From Janibacter melonis (GTDB lineage Bacteria; Actinomycetota; Actinomycetes; Actinomycetales; Dermatophilaceae), in the NCBI RefSeq assembly GCF_020567375.1, contig NZ_JAJBZM010000002.1, positions 1,039,529 to 1,103,528 of the forward strand: a stretch of 64,000 bases of DNA. The letters are read 5' to 3'. Position numbers and translations under genes: made by a program. This document shows, one piece after another, positions 24,998 through 34,141 of the stretch (position 1 is its first letter; every line of letters begins with the position of its first letter). The notes beneath the pieces were generated by a model. It did not search any database and was not told the DNA's origin. It saw only the letters and a program-made list of their open reading frames with translations.

Positions 24998-25816
24998 CTA
25001 CTGCCGCCGGGCCGCTCGGGCGCAGGCACGCCGCAGCCGGGTCGCCTCCTTGGTGAGCCGCTCGCGCTCCGTCGACTGCGTGCGCAGCCGCTCGCGTGCC
25101 TGTGCCACCGCCTCCCGGGCCCGGGCGAGCGCCTCCTCGGCCTCGGCGAGCTGCGAGGTCGCCAGGTCGACCTCGGCCCCGACGGTCTGCAGCCGCAGCT
25201 CCGTCTCCCGCAGCTCGGCCGCCTCCGGCGGCTCCGGGGGGTCCTGCGTCTGCTCCTCGTCGGTGGTCTCGTCCCCTTCGCCCCGACCGGCGCCGGCCGC
25301 GCCCCCGGGCAGCACCCGCAGCCGAGCTCGCGCGGCGACCGCGTCGTCGAGGTCGACCTCGCCGAAGCCGGAGTAGCGCAGGGCCCGCACGAGCATCCCC
25401 GACGCCAGCGCCGCCTGGCTCGTCTCGTCGGCCAGGGCGGCGACGACGGTGGCGGCGACCTCGTCCTCGCCCGCGGCGGAGAGCTGCCGGTCCTCCCCCT
25501 TCGCGACCTCCCGGGTCGCCGCGACGACCCGTCGCACGAGGGCGTCCCGTTCGGGACGCGCGTCGCGCAGGGCGGCCGCGTCCCCTTCGCCCTGGGCCGA
25601 GCGCATCCGCTCGCCGAGCTCGCCGACCTCGGCGAGCAGCTCGGGGGAGCGGCGGGCGAGGAGGTTGAGCAGCCACGCGGTGACCGTCGGCTTGCGCAGG
25701 GCCTTGATCTCGCGGCCCAGGTCCCTGCCGGCCTCCTTGGCCAGGCGGGTGCGCACCGCGACGAAGTCGCCGAGCCCGGCCCCGTAGAGCTCGCCCACCG
25801 CCTCGTCGAGGTCCAT
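24998..25816 (-). CDS. Uncharacterised coiled-coil protein
   Basis: 272 residues. The N-terminal ~150 residues form a helical domain (MDLDEAVGELYGAGLGDFVAVRTRLAKEAGRDLGREIKALRKPTVTAWLLN), known as a conserved hypothetical in actinobacteria. A Glu/Asp/Pro-rich linker (about 178-200) follows, then a C-terminal coiled coil rich in Ala, Glu and Arg. No membrane segment or catalytic motif is visible. The ATG at 25816 is favoured over the in-frame start at 25843 because CAGGAT lies six bases upstream of it. It could be a scaffold or nucleoid-type protein, but that is speculation. Confidence 0.7.
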   Translation of the reverse strand: MDLDEAVGELYGAGLGDFVAVRTRLAKEAGRDLGREIKALRKPTVTAWLLNLLARRSPELLAEVGELGERMRSAQGEGDAAALRDARPERDALVRRVVAATREVAKGEDRQLSAAGEDEVAATVVAALADETSQAALASGMLVRALRYSGFGEVDLDDAVAARARLRVLPGGAAGAGRGEGDETTDEEQTQDPPEPPEAAELRETELRLQTVGAEVDLATSQLAEAEEALARAREAVAQARERLRTQSTERERLTKEATRLRRACARAARRQ

Positions 25817-25864
25817 GCGCCGATCCTGCCAGCACGCTCCCACCTCACGCCCAGGCCACGCCCC

Positions 25865-25870
25865 TAGGCT
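25865..25870 (+). promoter_or_regulatory. -10 hexamer of leaderless promoter for the DUF1361 gene
   Basis: TAGGCT, eight bases before the ATG at 25879; no Shine-Dalgarno sequence lies between. Confidence 0.4.
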
Positions 25871-25878
25871 GGCGCCGC

Positions 25879-26643
25879 ATGAGCGGCCTGACGTCCACCC
25901 CTGCGCGCACCCGCCCGGCGACCCGATGGGTGGCCGTGGCCACGACGCTGCTCGTCCTCGGCTCGCTCGCCGCCTGCGGCCTCGTCGCGCTGCGGGCCGA
26001 CCGGGTCGGCGAGGGCAGCGGTCTCGTCTTCGGCTTCCTCGCGTGGAACCTCTTCCTCGCCTGGGTGCCGTACGTGCTCGCCCTGCTCATCGGGACCCTC
26101 GACCGCGACGGCCGGCCGGGCTGGTTGCTCCTGGGCGTCGGCGTCGTGTGGCTCGCCTTCCTGCCCAACGCGCCGTACATCCTCACCGACTTCATCCACC
26201 TCGGCGCGGTGGCCGGGGTGCCGCTGTGGTTCGACGCGGCGCTCATCGCGAGCTTCGCCGGGACCGGTCTGGCCCTCGGCCTCGTCTCGCTCGTCCTCGT
26301 GCACCGGGTCGTGGCGCGTCGCCTGGGGCCCGCCGCGGGCTGGGTCAGCGCGGTCCTCGTGCTCGCGCTGAGCGCCGTCGGCGTCTACCTCGGCCGCTTC
26401 CCGCGCTTCAACTCCTGGGACGTCGTCACCAACCCCGGCGGGCTCGTCTCGGTCGTGCTGAGCCGCGCCTCGGACCCCCTGGGCAACCCCTTCCTCCTGC
26501 AGTTCGTCCTCGGTCTCTCGGTCCTCCTGCTCGTCAGCTACGTCCTCACGTGGATGCTCGCGGCGGGCCTGCTCGGCCCGGCGCGCCGCACCGCCGTGCC
26601 GCCCTCGCGGACGCCGGCGCGCGGCCCCCTTCGCGCTGACTAG
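25879..26643 (+). CDS. DUF1361 membrane protein
   Basis: 254 residues with about seven membrane helices. The DUF1361 hallmark LAFLPNAPYILTDFIHLG is present around residues 93-110, with LGRFPRFNSWDVVTNP later. The family occurs widely in bacteria as single-gene integral membrane proteins of unknown function. It ends 31 bp before ppc but is probably transcribed alone or reads through. Confidence 0.85.
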   Translation: MSGLTSTPARTRPATRWVAVATTLLVLGSLAACGLVALRADRVGEGSGLVFGFLAWNLFLAWVPYVLALLIGTLDRDGRPGWLLLGVGVVWLAFLPNAPYILTDFIHLGAVAGVPLWFDAALIASFAGTGLALGLVSLVLVHRVVARRLGPAAGWVSAVLVLALSAVGVYLGRFPRFNSWDVVTNPGGLVSVVLSRASDPLGNPFLLQFVLGLSVLLLVSYVLTWMLAAGLLGPARRTAVPPSRTPARGPLRAD

Positions 26644-26674
26644 CGTGGTCGGCACCGACCGAAGGGAGATCGAC

Positions 26675-29383
26675 ATGGGTGCGCTCACCACCGAGGACCC
26701 CACGACGGGTGCCGCGGTGCCGGAGGACGCGCTGCGTCGCGACATCCGGCTCGTCACCTCGCTGCTGGGCCAGACGCTCGTGCGGGCCGAGGGGCAGGAG
26801 TTGCTCGACCTCGTCGAGGAGGTGCGTGCGCACTCGAAGGAGGGCTCGCTCGCCCAGCTGCCGACCATCGACCTCGACCTCACGACGAAGGTGGCCCGCG
26901 CCTTCACCGCGTACTTCCACCTCGCCAACGTCACCGAGCAGGTGCACCGCGGGCGGGCGCTCGTCGAGCAGTGCGCCCGGGAGGGCGGCTGGATCGCCCA
27001 GGCGGTCGAGCGCATCCGCGCGGCGGGGATCGACGGCGAGCGGCTCGGCGAGGAGGCGGCCCGCGTGTGCGTGCGCCCCGTCCTCACCGCGCACCCCACG
27101 GAGGTGACCCGACGCTCGACGCTCGACAAGCTGCGCCGCATCGCCGCGCTCCTCGACGAGCCCGACAGCACGCGACGCACGCGACGTCTCGCCGAGAGCA
27201 TCGACCTGCTGTGGGCGACCGACGAGATCCGGGTCGAGGCTCCCGAGCCGACCGACGAGGCGCGCAACGGCATCTACTACCTCGAGGGCCTCTCGCGGGC
27301 CGCCGTGCCCGACGTCGTCGAGGAGCTGCGCGACGAGCTCGGCGAGGCCGGGGCGGGGCTCTCGCTCGACGCCGTGCCGCTGCGCTTCGGCACGTGGATG
27401 GGTGGCGACCGCGACGGCAACCCCAACGTCACGCCCGAGGTGACCCGCGAGGTGCTCGGCCTGCAGGCGGTCCACGGCATCGGGCTGCTGCGCGACCGGG
27501 TCGACGTGCTGCGACGCGACCTGTCGGTGAGCGACCACCTCTCGACGACCTCGGACGAGCTCGACGAGCGGCTGGCGGCGATGCTCGAGCAGCTGCCCCA
27601 GATCGAGCTGCGCTACCGCCGGCTCAACGCCCAGGAGCCCTACCGGCTCTACCTCACCGCGGTCGGCGCGCGCCTCGGGCTCACGCAGGAGCGGGTGCGC
27701 CGGGGCGAGGCGCACGTGCCGGGCCAGGACTACGCCGACGACGTCGAGCTGCTCGACGACCTGCTCGTCCTGCACCGCTCCGTGAGCGAGCACCAGGGCG
27801 AGCTCGTCGCCGCGGGCGAGCTCGAGCGCCTCGTGCGCACGGTGCGCTCGACCGGTCTTACCCTCGCCGCGCTCGACGTGCGCGAGCACTCGGCGAAGCA
27901 CCACGACGCCGTCGGGCAGCTGCTCGACCTCACCGGCGACCTCGACGAGCCGTACGCGGCGCTCGACCAGCCCGGGCGGATGAGGGTCCTCGGGGCCGAG
28001 CTCGCCGGCCGGCGGCCGCTGGCCCGTCGTCCGCTGCCCCTCGAGGGCGACGCGGTGACGACGGCGCGGGCCTTCGACGCGGTCGTGTGGGCGCTGGACT
28101 CCTTCGGTGCGCGCACGGTCGAGAGCTACATCATCTCGATGACGCGGCACGCCGACGACGTGCTCGCCGCGGTCGTCCTCGGCCGGGAGGCCGGTCTCGT
28201 CGACATCCAGGCCGGGGTGGCCCGGGTGGGCTTCGTGCCGCTGCTCGAGACCGTCGAGGAGCTCGGCAAGGCCGAGGAGATCATCACCGCGCTGCTGTCC
28301 GAGCCGTCCTACCGCGAGGTCGTGCGCCTGCGCGGCGACGTCCAGGAGGTCATGCTGGGCTACTCGGACTCGAACAAGTCCGGCGGCATCGCCGCCTCGC
28401 AGTGGCAGATCCAGCGTGCGCAGCGGGTCATCACCGACCTCGGTGCCCGCTTCGGGGTGCGGATGACCTTCTTCCACGGCCGCGGAGGCTCCGTCGGGCG
28501 CGGTGGTGGCCCGACGTACGACGCGATCCTCGCGCTGCCCGCGGGCACCGTCGCCGGCGAGGTGAAGATCACCGAGCAGGGCGAGGTCATCTCCGACAAG
28601 TACGCGCTGCCCGTCCTCGCCCGGCAGAACCTCGAGCTGATGATCGCCGCGACGCTCGAGGCGAGCGTGCTGCACCGCGAGCACCGGCGCAGCGCCGACG
28701 AGACCGAGCGCTGGGACGCGCTCATGGATCGGGTGGCCGGGGCGGCGCAGGAGCGCTACCTCGAGCTCACCGAGCGCGAGGGCCTCGCGGGGTACTTCCT
28801 CTCGGCGACGCCGGTCGACCTGCTCGGGCAGCTGCGGATCGGGTCTCGTCCCTCGCGCCGGCCCGGTGCCGACGCGGGGCTGGACGACCTGCGGGCGATC
28901 CCGTGGGTCTTCGGGTGGACCCAGAGCCGGCAGATCGTGCCCGGCTGGTACGGCGTGGGCTCGGGACTGGCTGCTGCCGGCGAGGACCTCGAGACCCTGC
29001 GCGAGTTGTACCAGAGCTGGCCCTTCTTCCGCTCCTTCCTCGACAACGTCGCGATGACGCTGGCCAAGACCGACCTCGGCATCGCCCGGCAGTACGTCGC
29101 CGCGCTCGCGCCCGACGGCGAGGGCACGCTCGACGACATCGCCGCCGAGCTCGACCGCACGGTCGCCGAGGTCCTGCGGGTCACCGGCGACGCGGCGCTG
29201 CTGGACCGGGAGCCGACGCTGCGCACGACGCTCGAGATCCGCGAGCACTACCTCCAGCCGCTGCACCACCTGCAGGTCGACCTGCTGCGCCGTCAGCGCG
29301 ACGGCGAGGACGACCCGCGCCTGGGCCGTGCGCTCCTGCACACGGTCTCCGGCATCGCCGCGGGGATGCGCAACACCGGGTGA
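26675..29383 (+). CDS. ppc: Phosphoenolpyruvate carboxylase
   Basis: 902 residues, full length. PEPC motifs are all present: LTAHPTEVTRRSTL (catalytic His140), GWMGGDRDGNPN in the form WMGGDRDGNPNVTPEV, GYSDSNKSGG, and FFHGRGGSVGRGGGP for PEP/bicarbonate binding. The C-terminus NTG is the conserved PEPC end. The enzyme makes oxaloacetate from PEP and bicarbonate to refill the TCA cycle. The ATG at 26675 is chosen because GAAGGGAGA precedes it; an in-frame GTG at 26645 lacks this. A very strong terminator follows. Confidence 0.97.
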   Translation: MGALTTEDPTTGAAVPEDALRRDIRLVTSLLGQTLVRAEGQELLDLVEEVRAHSKEGSLAQLPTIDLDLTTKVARAFTAYFHLANVTEQVHRGRALVEQCAREGGWIAQAVERIRAAGIDGERLGEEAARVCVRPVLTAHPTEVTRRSTLDKLRRIAALLDEPDSTRRTRRLAESIDLLWATDEIRVEAPEPTDEARNGIYYLEGLSRAAVPDVVEELRDELGEAGAGLSLDAVPLRFGTWMGGDRDGNPNVTPEVTREVLGLQAVHGIGLLRDRVDVLRRDLSVSDHLSTTSDELDERLAAMLEQLPQIELRYRRLNAQEPYRLYLTAVGARLGLTQERVRRGEAHVPGQDYADDVELLDDLLVLHRSVSEHQGELVAAGELERLVRTVRSTGLTLAALDVREHSAKHHDAVGQLLDLTGDLDEPYAALDQPGRMRVLGAELAGRRPLARRPLPLEGDAVTTARAFDAVVWALDSFGARTVESYIISMTRHADDVLAAVVLGREAGLVDIQAGVARVGFVPLLETVEELGKAEEIITALLSEPSYREVVRLRGDVQEVMLGYSDSNKSGGIAASQWQIQRAQRVITDLGARFGVRMTFFHGRGGSVGRGGGPTYDAILALPAGTVAGEVKITEQGEVISDKYALPVLARQNLELMIAATLEASVLHREHRRSADETERWDALMDRVAGAAQERYLELTEREGLAGYFLSATPVDLLGQLRIGSRPSRRPGADAGLDDLRAIPWVFGWTQSRQIVPGWYGVGSGLAAAGEDLETLRELYQSWPFFRSFLDNVAMTLAKTDLGIARQYVAALAPDGEGTLDDIAAELDRTVAEVLRVTGDAALLDREPTLRTTLEIREHYLQPLHHLQVDLLRRQRDGEDDPRLGRALLHTVSGIAAGMRNTG

Positions 29384-29410
29384 CCTCGGCCCCGAGGTGA
29401 CCGGGCGAGG

Positions 29411-29439
29411 GGCGAAGGGGGGCTCGTCCCCCCTTCGCC
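29411..29439 (+). terminator. Terminator hairpin of ppc
   Basis: Perfect 12-bp arms GGCGAAGGGGGG and CCCCCCTTCGCC around a 5-nt loop, 27 bp after the ppc stop. Both arms consist of the dispersed CGAAGGGG motif. Confidence 0.8.
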
Positions 29440-29469
29440 GCCGGCCTGGTCGTCGTCGGTGCCAGGCCC

Positions 29470-29475
29470 TACCGT
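29470..29475 (+). promoter_or_regulatory. -10 hexamer of leaderless promoter for the SDR gene
   Basis: TACCGT, six bases before the ATG at 29482. Confidence 0.4.
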
Positions 29476-29481
29476 CGTGCC

Positions 29482-30429
29482 ATGAGCGCGAGTGGTGGGG
29501 ACCGACCGCTGACCGGGCGGGTGGCGCTGGTGTCCGGTGCGACCCGAGGCGCCGGGCGAGGGGTCGCCCGCGCTCTCGGCGAGGCGGGGGCGACGGTCTG
29601 GTGCACCGGGCGCACGACGCGTGAGCGGCGCTCGGAGTACGACCGTCCCGAGACGGTCGAGGAGACCGCCGAGCTCGTCACCGCAGCGGGCGGCGAGGGC
29701 GTCTGGGCCGAGGTCGACCACGCCGACGAGGCGAGCGTCCGCGCCCTCGTCGAGCGCATCCGCGAGGTCCACGGGCGTCTCGACATCAGCGTGTCGAGCC
29801 TGGGTGGCGAGCACCTCCACGGCGAGTGGGACCAGCCGGTGTGGGCCCAGGACGTCGAGACCGGGCGACGGATCCTGCGCGGCGGGATCGAGACCCACCT
29901 CCTCACGGCGACGTACGCGCTCGACCTGCTCCACCGCACGCCCGGCGGGCTGCACGTCGAGCTCACGGACGGCGACGCGGCCTACAACGACACCCGCTAC
30001 CGGATCAACGCCTACGTCGACCTCGTCAAGACCGGGCTGACCCGGCTCGCGCACAGCCTGGGCCACGAGCTCGCCGAGCACGGGGGCACCGCGATGGCCG
30101 TGAGCCCGGGCTGGCTGCGCTCGGAGATGATGCTGGACGCCTTCGGGGTCGACGAGGAGACCTGGCAGCAGGCCTGGACCGACACCGGGCGGGGTGGTGT
30201 GGCGCCCGAGGCCTTCGCGGTGTCCGAGTCGCCCCTGCTCGTCGGGCGGTGCGTCGCGGCCGTCGCCGCGGACGAGGGCCGGACCCGGTGGAACCAGCTC
30301 TCGACGACCTCGGAGGTGCTCGCCGCCGAGTACGACGTGCGCGACGCCGACGGCTCGCAGCCGCGGGCGTGGTCGTACATCACGGCCATGGAGGACGGCA
30401 GCACGCCAGACGTCGCGGACTACCGCTGA
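29482..30429 (+). CDS. SDR-family oxidoreductase with atypical active-site spacing
   Basis: 315 residues. The Rossmann motif is GATRGAGRGVARALGEAG (TGxxxGxG type), followed by a cofactor loop with CTGRTTRERRS. The usual YxxxK is replaced by AYVDLVK, with Tyr five rather than four positions before Lys. Aligning the Lys and the following helix (KTGLTRLAHSLGHEL) with other members puts Val at the catalytic Tyr position. C-terminally it is longer than classical SDRs (about 250). The substrate is unknown. The gene stands alone, convergent with an epimerase gene. Confidence 0.82.
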   Translation: MSASGGDRPLTGRVALVSGATRGAGRGVARALGEAGATVWCTGRTTRERRSEYDRPETVEETAELVTAAGGEGVWAEVDHADEASVRALVERIREVHGRLDISVSSLGGEHLHGEWDQPVWAQDVETGRRILRGGIETHLLTATYALDLLHRTPGGLHVELTDGDAAYNDTRYRINAYVDLVKTGLTRLAHSLGHELAEHGGTAMAVSPGWLRSEMMLDAFGVDEETWQQAWTDTGRGGVAPEAFAVSESPLLVGRCVAAVAADEGRTRWNQLSTTSEVLAAEYDVRDADGSQPRAWSYITAMEDGSTPDVADYR

Positions 30430-30438
30430 GCGTCCGGC

Positions 30439-31218
30439 TCAGGACCCCTTCGGCCAGTCGTCGGGGGTGCTGGCGCCGCCGGGGACGACCTGCTCGCCCT
30501 CGGGCACGTGGTCGGTCCAGCGGTCCTGGGGGCGGTAGCCCAGCTCGAGCATCGTGCTCGTGACGTCCCAGCGACGGTCGGGGTTGTCCGAGATCGCGTA
30601 GTAGAGGCCGTAGCCGACGTCCTCGACCTCGATCGCGCAGCGGAAGACGCGCTCGGCGTCGTCCTCGCTGAGCCACATGGCGCGGAGCAGCTCGACGTCG
30701 GTCTCGGTCGGGTCGGGGCTCACCCACCCGATGCGCAGGCACAGCACGGAGATCCCGTGCGCGTCGTGGTAATAGCGCCCGAGCGTCTCGCCGAAGACCT
30801 TCGTCACGCCGTAGAGCGAGTCCGGCCGCGGCAGGTCCGTCGGGCCCACCGGCCACTGCTCGTCGCGGTCGTACATGCCGAGGACGTGGTTCGAGGAGGC
30901 GTAGACGACCCGGCGCACGCCCGCGTCGCGGGCCGCCTCGAGCACGTTGCGGGTGCCGACGACGTTGGCGCCGAGCACGTCGTCCCACGTCGACTCCGGC
31001 GACGCGGCCCCGGCGAGGTGGACGACCGTGTCGACGCCGTCCATGAGGGCGCGGACCTCGTCGTAGTCGGTGAGGTCGGCCTCGCGCAGCTCGCGCTCCT
31101 GCTCCGGCGTGCGCGGGGTGCGGCCGTGCATGACGACGTCGTAGTCGTCCCGCAGCCGGTCGGACAGGACGAGGCCGATGCCTCCGGTGGCACCGGTGAT
31201 GAGGATGCGTCGGGTCAT
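30439..31218 (-). CDS. NAD-dependent epimerase/dehydratase (uronate dehydrogenase-like)
   Basis: 259 residues. Extended SDR: RRILITGATGGIGLVLSDRL for NAD binding, VVHLAGAASPESTWDDVLGANVVGT, the Ser/Thr-containing VVYASSNHVLGMYDRD, and catalytic YGVTK. The SSNHVLGMY segment resembles uronate dehydrogenases, which oxidise glucuronate and galacturonate to lactones, but identity is not certain. The ATG at 31218 fits the family start; upstream in-frame ATGs lie in the promoter region of the divergent MFS gene. Confidence 0.82.
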   Translation of the reverse strand: MTRRILITGATGGIGLVLSDRLRDDYDVVMHGRTPRTPEQERELREADLTDYDEVRALMDGVDTVVHLAGAASPESTWDDVLGANVVGTRNVLEAARDAGVRRVVYASSNHVLGMYDRDEQWPVGPTDLPRPDSLYGVTKVFGETLGRYYHDAHGISVLCLRIGWVSPDPTETDVELLRAMWLSEDDAERVFRCAIEVEDVGYGLYYAISDNPDRRWDVTSTMLELGYRPQDRWTDHVPEGEQVVPGGASTPDDWPKGS

Positions 31219-31280
31219 GGCCCCAGTCTCACGTCCGGCGAGGGCCCGTCGGGCGAAGGGGCGGACCCGATCCGCGGACG

Positions 31281-31286
31281 TAGGCT
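31281..31286 (+). promoter_or_regulatory. -10 hexamer of leaderless promoter for the MFS gene
   Basis: TAGGCT, eight bases before the ATG at 31295. Confidence 0.4.
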
Positions 31287-31294
31287 GAGCGACG

Positions 31295-32500
31295 ATGTCC
31301 AGCCCGAGCGCCCCGGAGCGCATCCCCCGCGAGATCTGGGTCCTCGTCGCCGCTGCCTTCGTCATCGCCGTCGGCTTCGGTCTCATCAGCCCCGTCCTGC
31401 CGGCCTACGCCCGGAGCTTCGACGTGGGCGTCGCGGCGGCCTCGGTCGTCGTCTCGGCCTTCGCCTTCTTCCGGCTCGTCTTCGCGCCGGCCGGCGGGTC
31501 GCTCGTCTCACGCCTGGGGGAGCGGCCGGTCTACCTCGCCGGGCTCGTGATCGTCGCGCTGTCCTCGCTCGCGACCGCCTTCGCCCAGTCGTACTGGCAG
31601 CTGCTCGTCTTCCGCGGCGTCGGCGGTCTGGGGTCCACCCTCTTCACCGTCTCGGCGATGTCGCTCCTCGTGCGTCTGGCGCCGCCGCGCATCCGTGGCC
31701 GGGTGTCGTCCGCGTACGCCAGCTCCTTCCTCCTCGGCGGCATGCTCGGCCCGGTGATCGGCGGGCTGCTCGCCCAGCTCGGCCTGCGGGTCCCCTTCGT
31801 CCTGTACGCCGTGGCCCTGCTCGTCGCGGCGGGCGTCGTCGCCGTCTTCCTCGGCGGCACCCGGCTGCGCAGCGTGTCCGACGGCGAGTCGCGCCCGACG
31901 ATGCTCGTCTCCGAGGCGCTCGCCTCGCCGACCTACCGCGCGGCGCTCGCCTCCTCCTTCGCCAACGGGTGGTCGAGCTTCGGGGTCCGGGTCGCCGTGC
32001 TGCCGCAGTTCGCGGTCGCGATCCACGACGCGACGTGGGTCGCGGGCGCCGCGCTGGCCATCTCTGCCGTCGGCACGGCCGCGGCGCTGCAGGTCGCGTC
32101 CCGGTGGTCGGACACCATCGGACGGCGCCCTCTCGCCCTCGCCGGCCTCGCGATCACCGCCGTCGGGATCGGGCTCGTCGGCACGAGTCAGCGCCTCGAC
32201 GTGCTCTTCGTGCTGTGCGTCGTCGCCGGCATCGGCGCCGGGCTGCTCAACCCCTCGCAGCAGGCCGCCGTCGCCGACGTCGTCGGCAGCGAGCGGGCCG
32301 GAGGGCGGGTCCTCGCCCGCTTCCAGATGGCTCAGGACGCGGGAGCGATCATCGGGCCGATCCTCATCGGGGTCGTCGCCGACCGCTTCGGGTGGACGAC
32401 CGCCTTCGCCGTCACCGGGGTGATCACCGCTCTGGCCATCGGCCCGTGGTTGCGGGCGCGCGAGAGCGCCCCCGGCGTCGTCGCGCCCGAGACGGCCTAG
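31295..32500 (+). CDS. MFS transporter (drug/metabolite efflux type)
   Basis: 401 residues with 12 predicted helices. The motif-A loop in GGSLVSRLGERPVYLAG and its second-half copy ASRWSDTIGRRPLALAG identify the major facilitator superfamily; the length and helix spacing fit DHA1-type exporters. Substrate unknown. The stop codon overlaps, tail to tail, the stop of the leftward gene at 32497, so there is no space for a terminator between them. Confidence 0.88.
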   Translation: MSSPSAPERIPREIWVLVAAAFVIAVGFGLISPVLPAYARSFDVGVAAASVVVSAFAFFRLVFAPAGGSLVSRLGERPVYLAGLVIVALSSLATAFAQSYWQLLVFRGVGGLGSTLFTVSAMSLLVRLAPPRIRGRVSSAYASSFLLGGMLGPVIGGLLAQLGLRVPFVLYAVALLVAAGVVAVFLGGTRLRSVSDGESRPTMLVSEALASPTYRAALASSFANGWSSFGVRVAVLPQFAVAIHDATWVAGAALAISAVGTAAALQVASRWSDTIGRRPLALAGLAITAVGIGLVGTSQRLDVLFVLCVVAGIGAGLLNPSQQAAVADVVGSERAGGRVLARFQMAQDAGAIIGPILIGVVADRFGWTTAFAVTGVITALAIGPWLRARESAPGVVAPETA

Positions 32501-33153
32501 CCGGAGACGGACCCGCCCCCGACCGGCCGGGCGGGGATCGACGACAACCCCGGCCCGTGCAGCTCGTCGACGGCGTGCCGGCGACCGCTGAGCAGCAGGA
32601 CGATCGCGAGGGCGGGGCCACGCACCTCTGGGCCCTGGCCGACGACGAGGTCCGTGTCGTCGGCGACCAGCCGCACCGCCCGGGCGACGGAGCGGCCGCC
32701 GCCGATCGCGTCGGGCGTCTTCGCCTGGTAGCGCGCGGCGCCCTCGAGGGTCTTCGCCGGGTAGGCCCGACGGATCCCGAGCGCGCCACGGATGTCCTCG
32801 CCGTGGGCGACCTCCTCGACGAGCCGCGACTCGAGCGAGGCCAGCCATGTCGGCGGCCCGCTCGTGCGGTCGACGACCTCCCGCAGCCGCGCGAGGGTCT
32901 GCTGAGGCGTCGCCCCCCGCTGGGCGGCGACGCCCGCGGCGTTCTGCCGGTCGAGGTCCCCCTTCGCCCGCACCATGGCGCGCAGCAGACCGACGGGGGT
33001 GGTGAGCGCGTTGTCGACGAGATGGGCGGCGACGTCGTGCACGCTCCACCCGGGCGCGAGCGAGGGCGTGTCCCACTGCGACGGGGCGAGGCCGCAGAGG
33101 TCGTCGACGAGCGCACGCCGCTCGGCGTGGACGAGGTGCCAGATCTCGCTCAT
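32497..33153 (-). CDS. Maleylpyruvate isomerase-family mycothiol-dependent enzyme
   Basis: 218 residues. The N-terminus (WHLVHAERRALVDDLCGLAPSQWDTPSLAPGWSVHDVAAHLVDNA) is the MDMPI_N/DinB-like four-helix domain, with the metal-ligand His in VAAHLVD and another in EEVAHGEDIR. Many members use mycothiol to isomerise or detoxify electrophiles. The ATG overlaps the stop of the DinB gene (ATGA). Third gene of a VOC-DinB-MPI operon, possibly a small detoxification unit. Confidence 0.85.
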   Translation of the reverse strand: MSEIWHLVHAERRALVDDLCGLAPSQWDTPSLAPGWSVHDVAAHLVDNALTTPVGLLRAMVRAKGDLDRQNAAGVAAQRGATPQQTLARLREVVDRTSGPPTWLASLESRLVEEVAHGEDIRGALGIRRAYPAKTLEGAARYQAKTPDAIGGGRSVARAVRLVADDTDLVVGQGPEVRGPALAIVLLLSGRRHAVDELHGPGLSSIPARPVGGGSVSG

Positions 33154-33728
33154 CGTGTGTCGGCGATCTCGTGCAGGCGGGCGACGTAGTCGGCCCACCA
33201 CCGCTCGTCCTGCTCCGGCAGGTTGTCGCCCGCGCGGCGCAGACCGACGGACCCGTCGAGCTGCTCGCGCAGGACGTCCATGTGGCCGGCGTGACGAGCC
33301 TCGTCGACGGCGAGGTGGACGATGATCTGGTCGAGCGTCACCTCACGACCCTCCGGTCCCCACCACGGCACGAACCCCCTCGCGTCCAGGTCGAGCGCCT
33401 CGACCGTCGCGTCGGCGTGGGCGAAGGCCCGGTGCGCGAGGTCGAGGACGTCGGCCATCGACTCGTCGGCCGTCGCGTAGAAGTCGAGGTTGTCGTCGAG
33501 CGAGGCGCCGGGCGCGTCCCACGGGTACGCGATGCCCGCGGGCCGCCCGAAGCAGTCGCCGAGGTAGCCCAGCTCCATGAGGGCGCAGTGCTTGAGCACG
33601 CCGAGCAGGTTCGTGCCCGTGACGGTGCGTGGCCGCCGCGCGTCGGCCTCGCTCACCCCGACGAGCTTGGCGAGCATCGCCTGACGCTGCTCGCGGACGT
33701 AGCCGTGCAGGATCTCCTTGGTCGTCAC
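33150..33728 (-). CDS. DinB-family protein (DUF664)
   Basis: 192 residues. It has the DinB four-helix bundle with three His metal ligands recognisable in VLKHCALMELGYLGDCF, TLDQIIVHLAVDEARHAGHMDVLREQLDG. The family includes bacillithiol/mycothiol S-transferases. GTG at 33726-33728 is the start; it lies 5 bp after the VOC gene stop. Operon with VOC upstream and the MPI-family gene downstream. Confidence 0.87.
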   Translation of the reverse strand: MTTKEILHGYVREQRQAMLAKLVGVSEADARRPRTVTGTNLLGVLKHCALMELGYLGDCFGRPAGIAYPWDAPGASLDDNLDFYATADESMADVLDLAHRAFAHADATVEALDLDARGFVPWWGPEGREVTLDQIIVHLAVDEARHAGHMDVLREQLDGSVGLRRAGDNLPEQDERWWADYVARLHEIADTR

Positions 33729-33733
33729 GCCGC

Positions 33734-34141
33734 TCAGCTCTGCTCGCCGGCGATGTTGACCATCCACGGCATGCCGTAGCGGTCGACGAGCATGCCGAAG
33801 TCGTCGCCCCACATCTGCCGCTCGAGCGGCATCGTCACCTGACCGCCCTCGGCCAGGCGCTCGAAGCACCCACGCAGGTCGTCGTCGGGCCCGCCGCTGA
33901 TGGACAGCGTGATCGCGTCGCCGATGGCAGGCGTGCCCTCGGTGCCGGGGGCCATGTCGCTCGCCATGAGGGACAGCCCGGTCGGTGTGTCGAGGCGGGA
34001 GTGCATGACCCCCTCGTTGCCCGGGTCGCCCATCTCGGCGAAGGCCGAGACCGACAGCTCGCCGCCGAGGGCGGAGCGGTAGAACTCCATCGCCTCGCGC
34101 GCGGTGCCGGGGAAGGTGAGATACGGGTTGAGCGTCGCCAT
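33734..34141 (-). CDS. VOC-family protein (PhnB/glyoxalase-like)
   Basis: 135 residues. ATLNPYLTFPGTAREAMEFYRSALGGEL is the PhnB-type start of the vicinal oxygen chelate family, and the C-terminal WGDDFGMLVDRYGMPWMVNI completes the paired beta-alpha-beta fold. Function unknown; often of the 3-demethylubiquinone-methyltransferase-like group. GAGGAGGC precedes the ATG. First gene of a three-gene leftward operon. Confidence 0.88.
   Translation of the reverse strand: MATLNPYLTFPGTAREAMEFYRSALGGELSVSAFAEMGDPGNEGVMHSRLDTPTGLSLMASDMAPGTEGTPAIGDAITLSISGGPDDDLRGCFERLAEGGQVTMPLERQMWGDDFGMLVDRYGMPWMVNIAGEQS

Noticed and set aside
26546-29341. A 931-residue leftward frame within ppc
   Set aside because: Entirely antisense to PEP carboxylase, whose catalytic motifs are clear.
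29394-29442. Possible short repeat array of CGAAGGGG units near the ppc end (CRISPR-like?)
   Set aside because: Only one inverted pair forming a terminator stem; no spacer-repeat periodicity.
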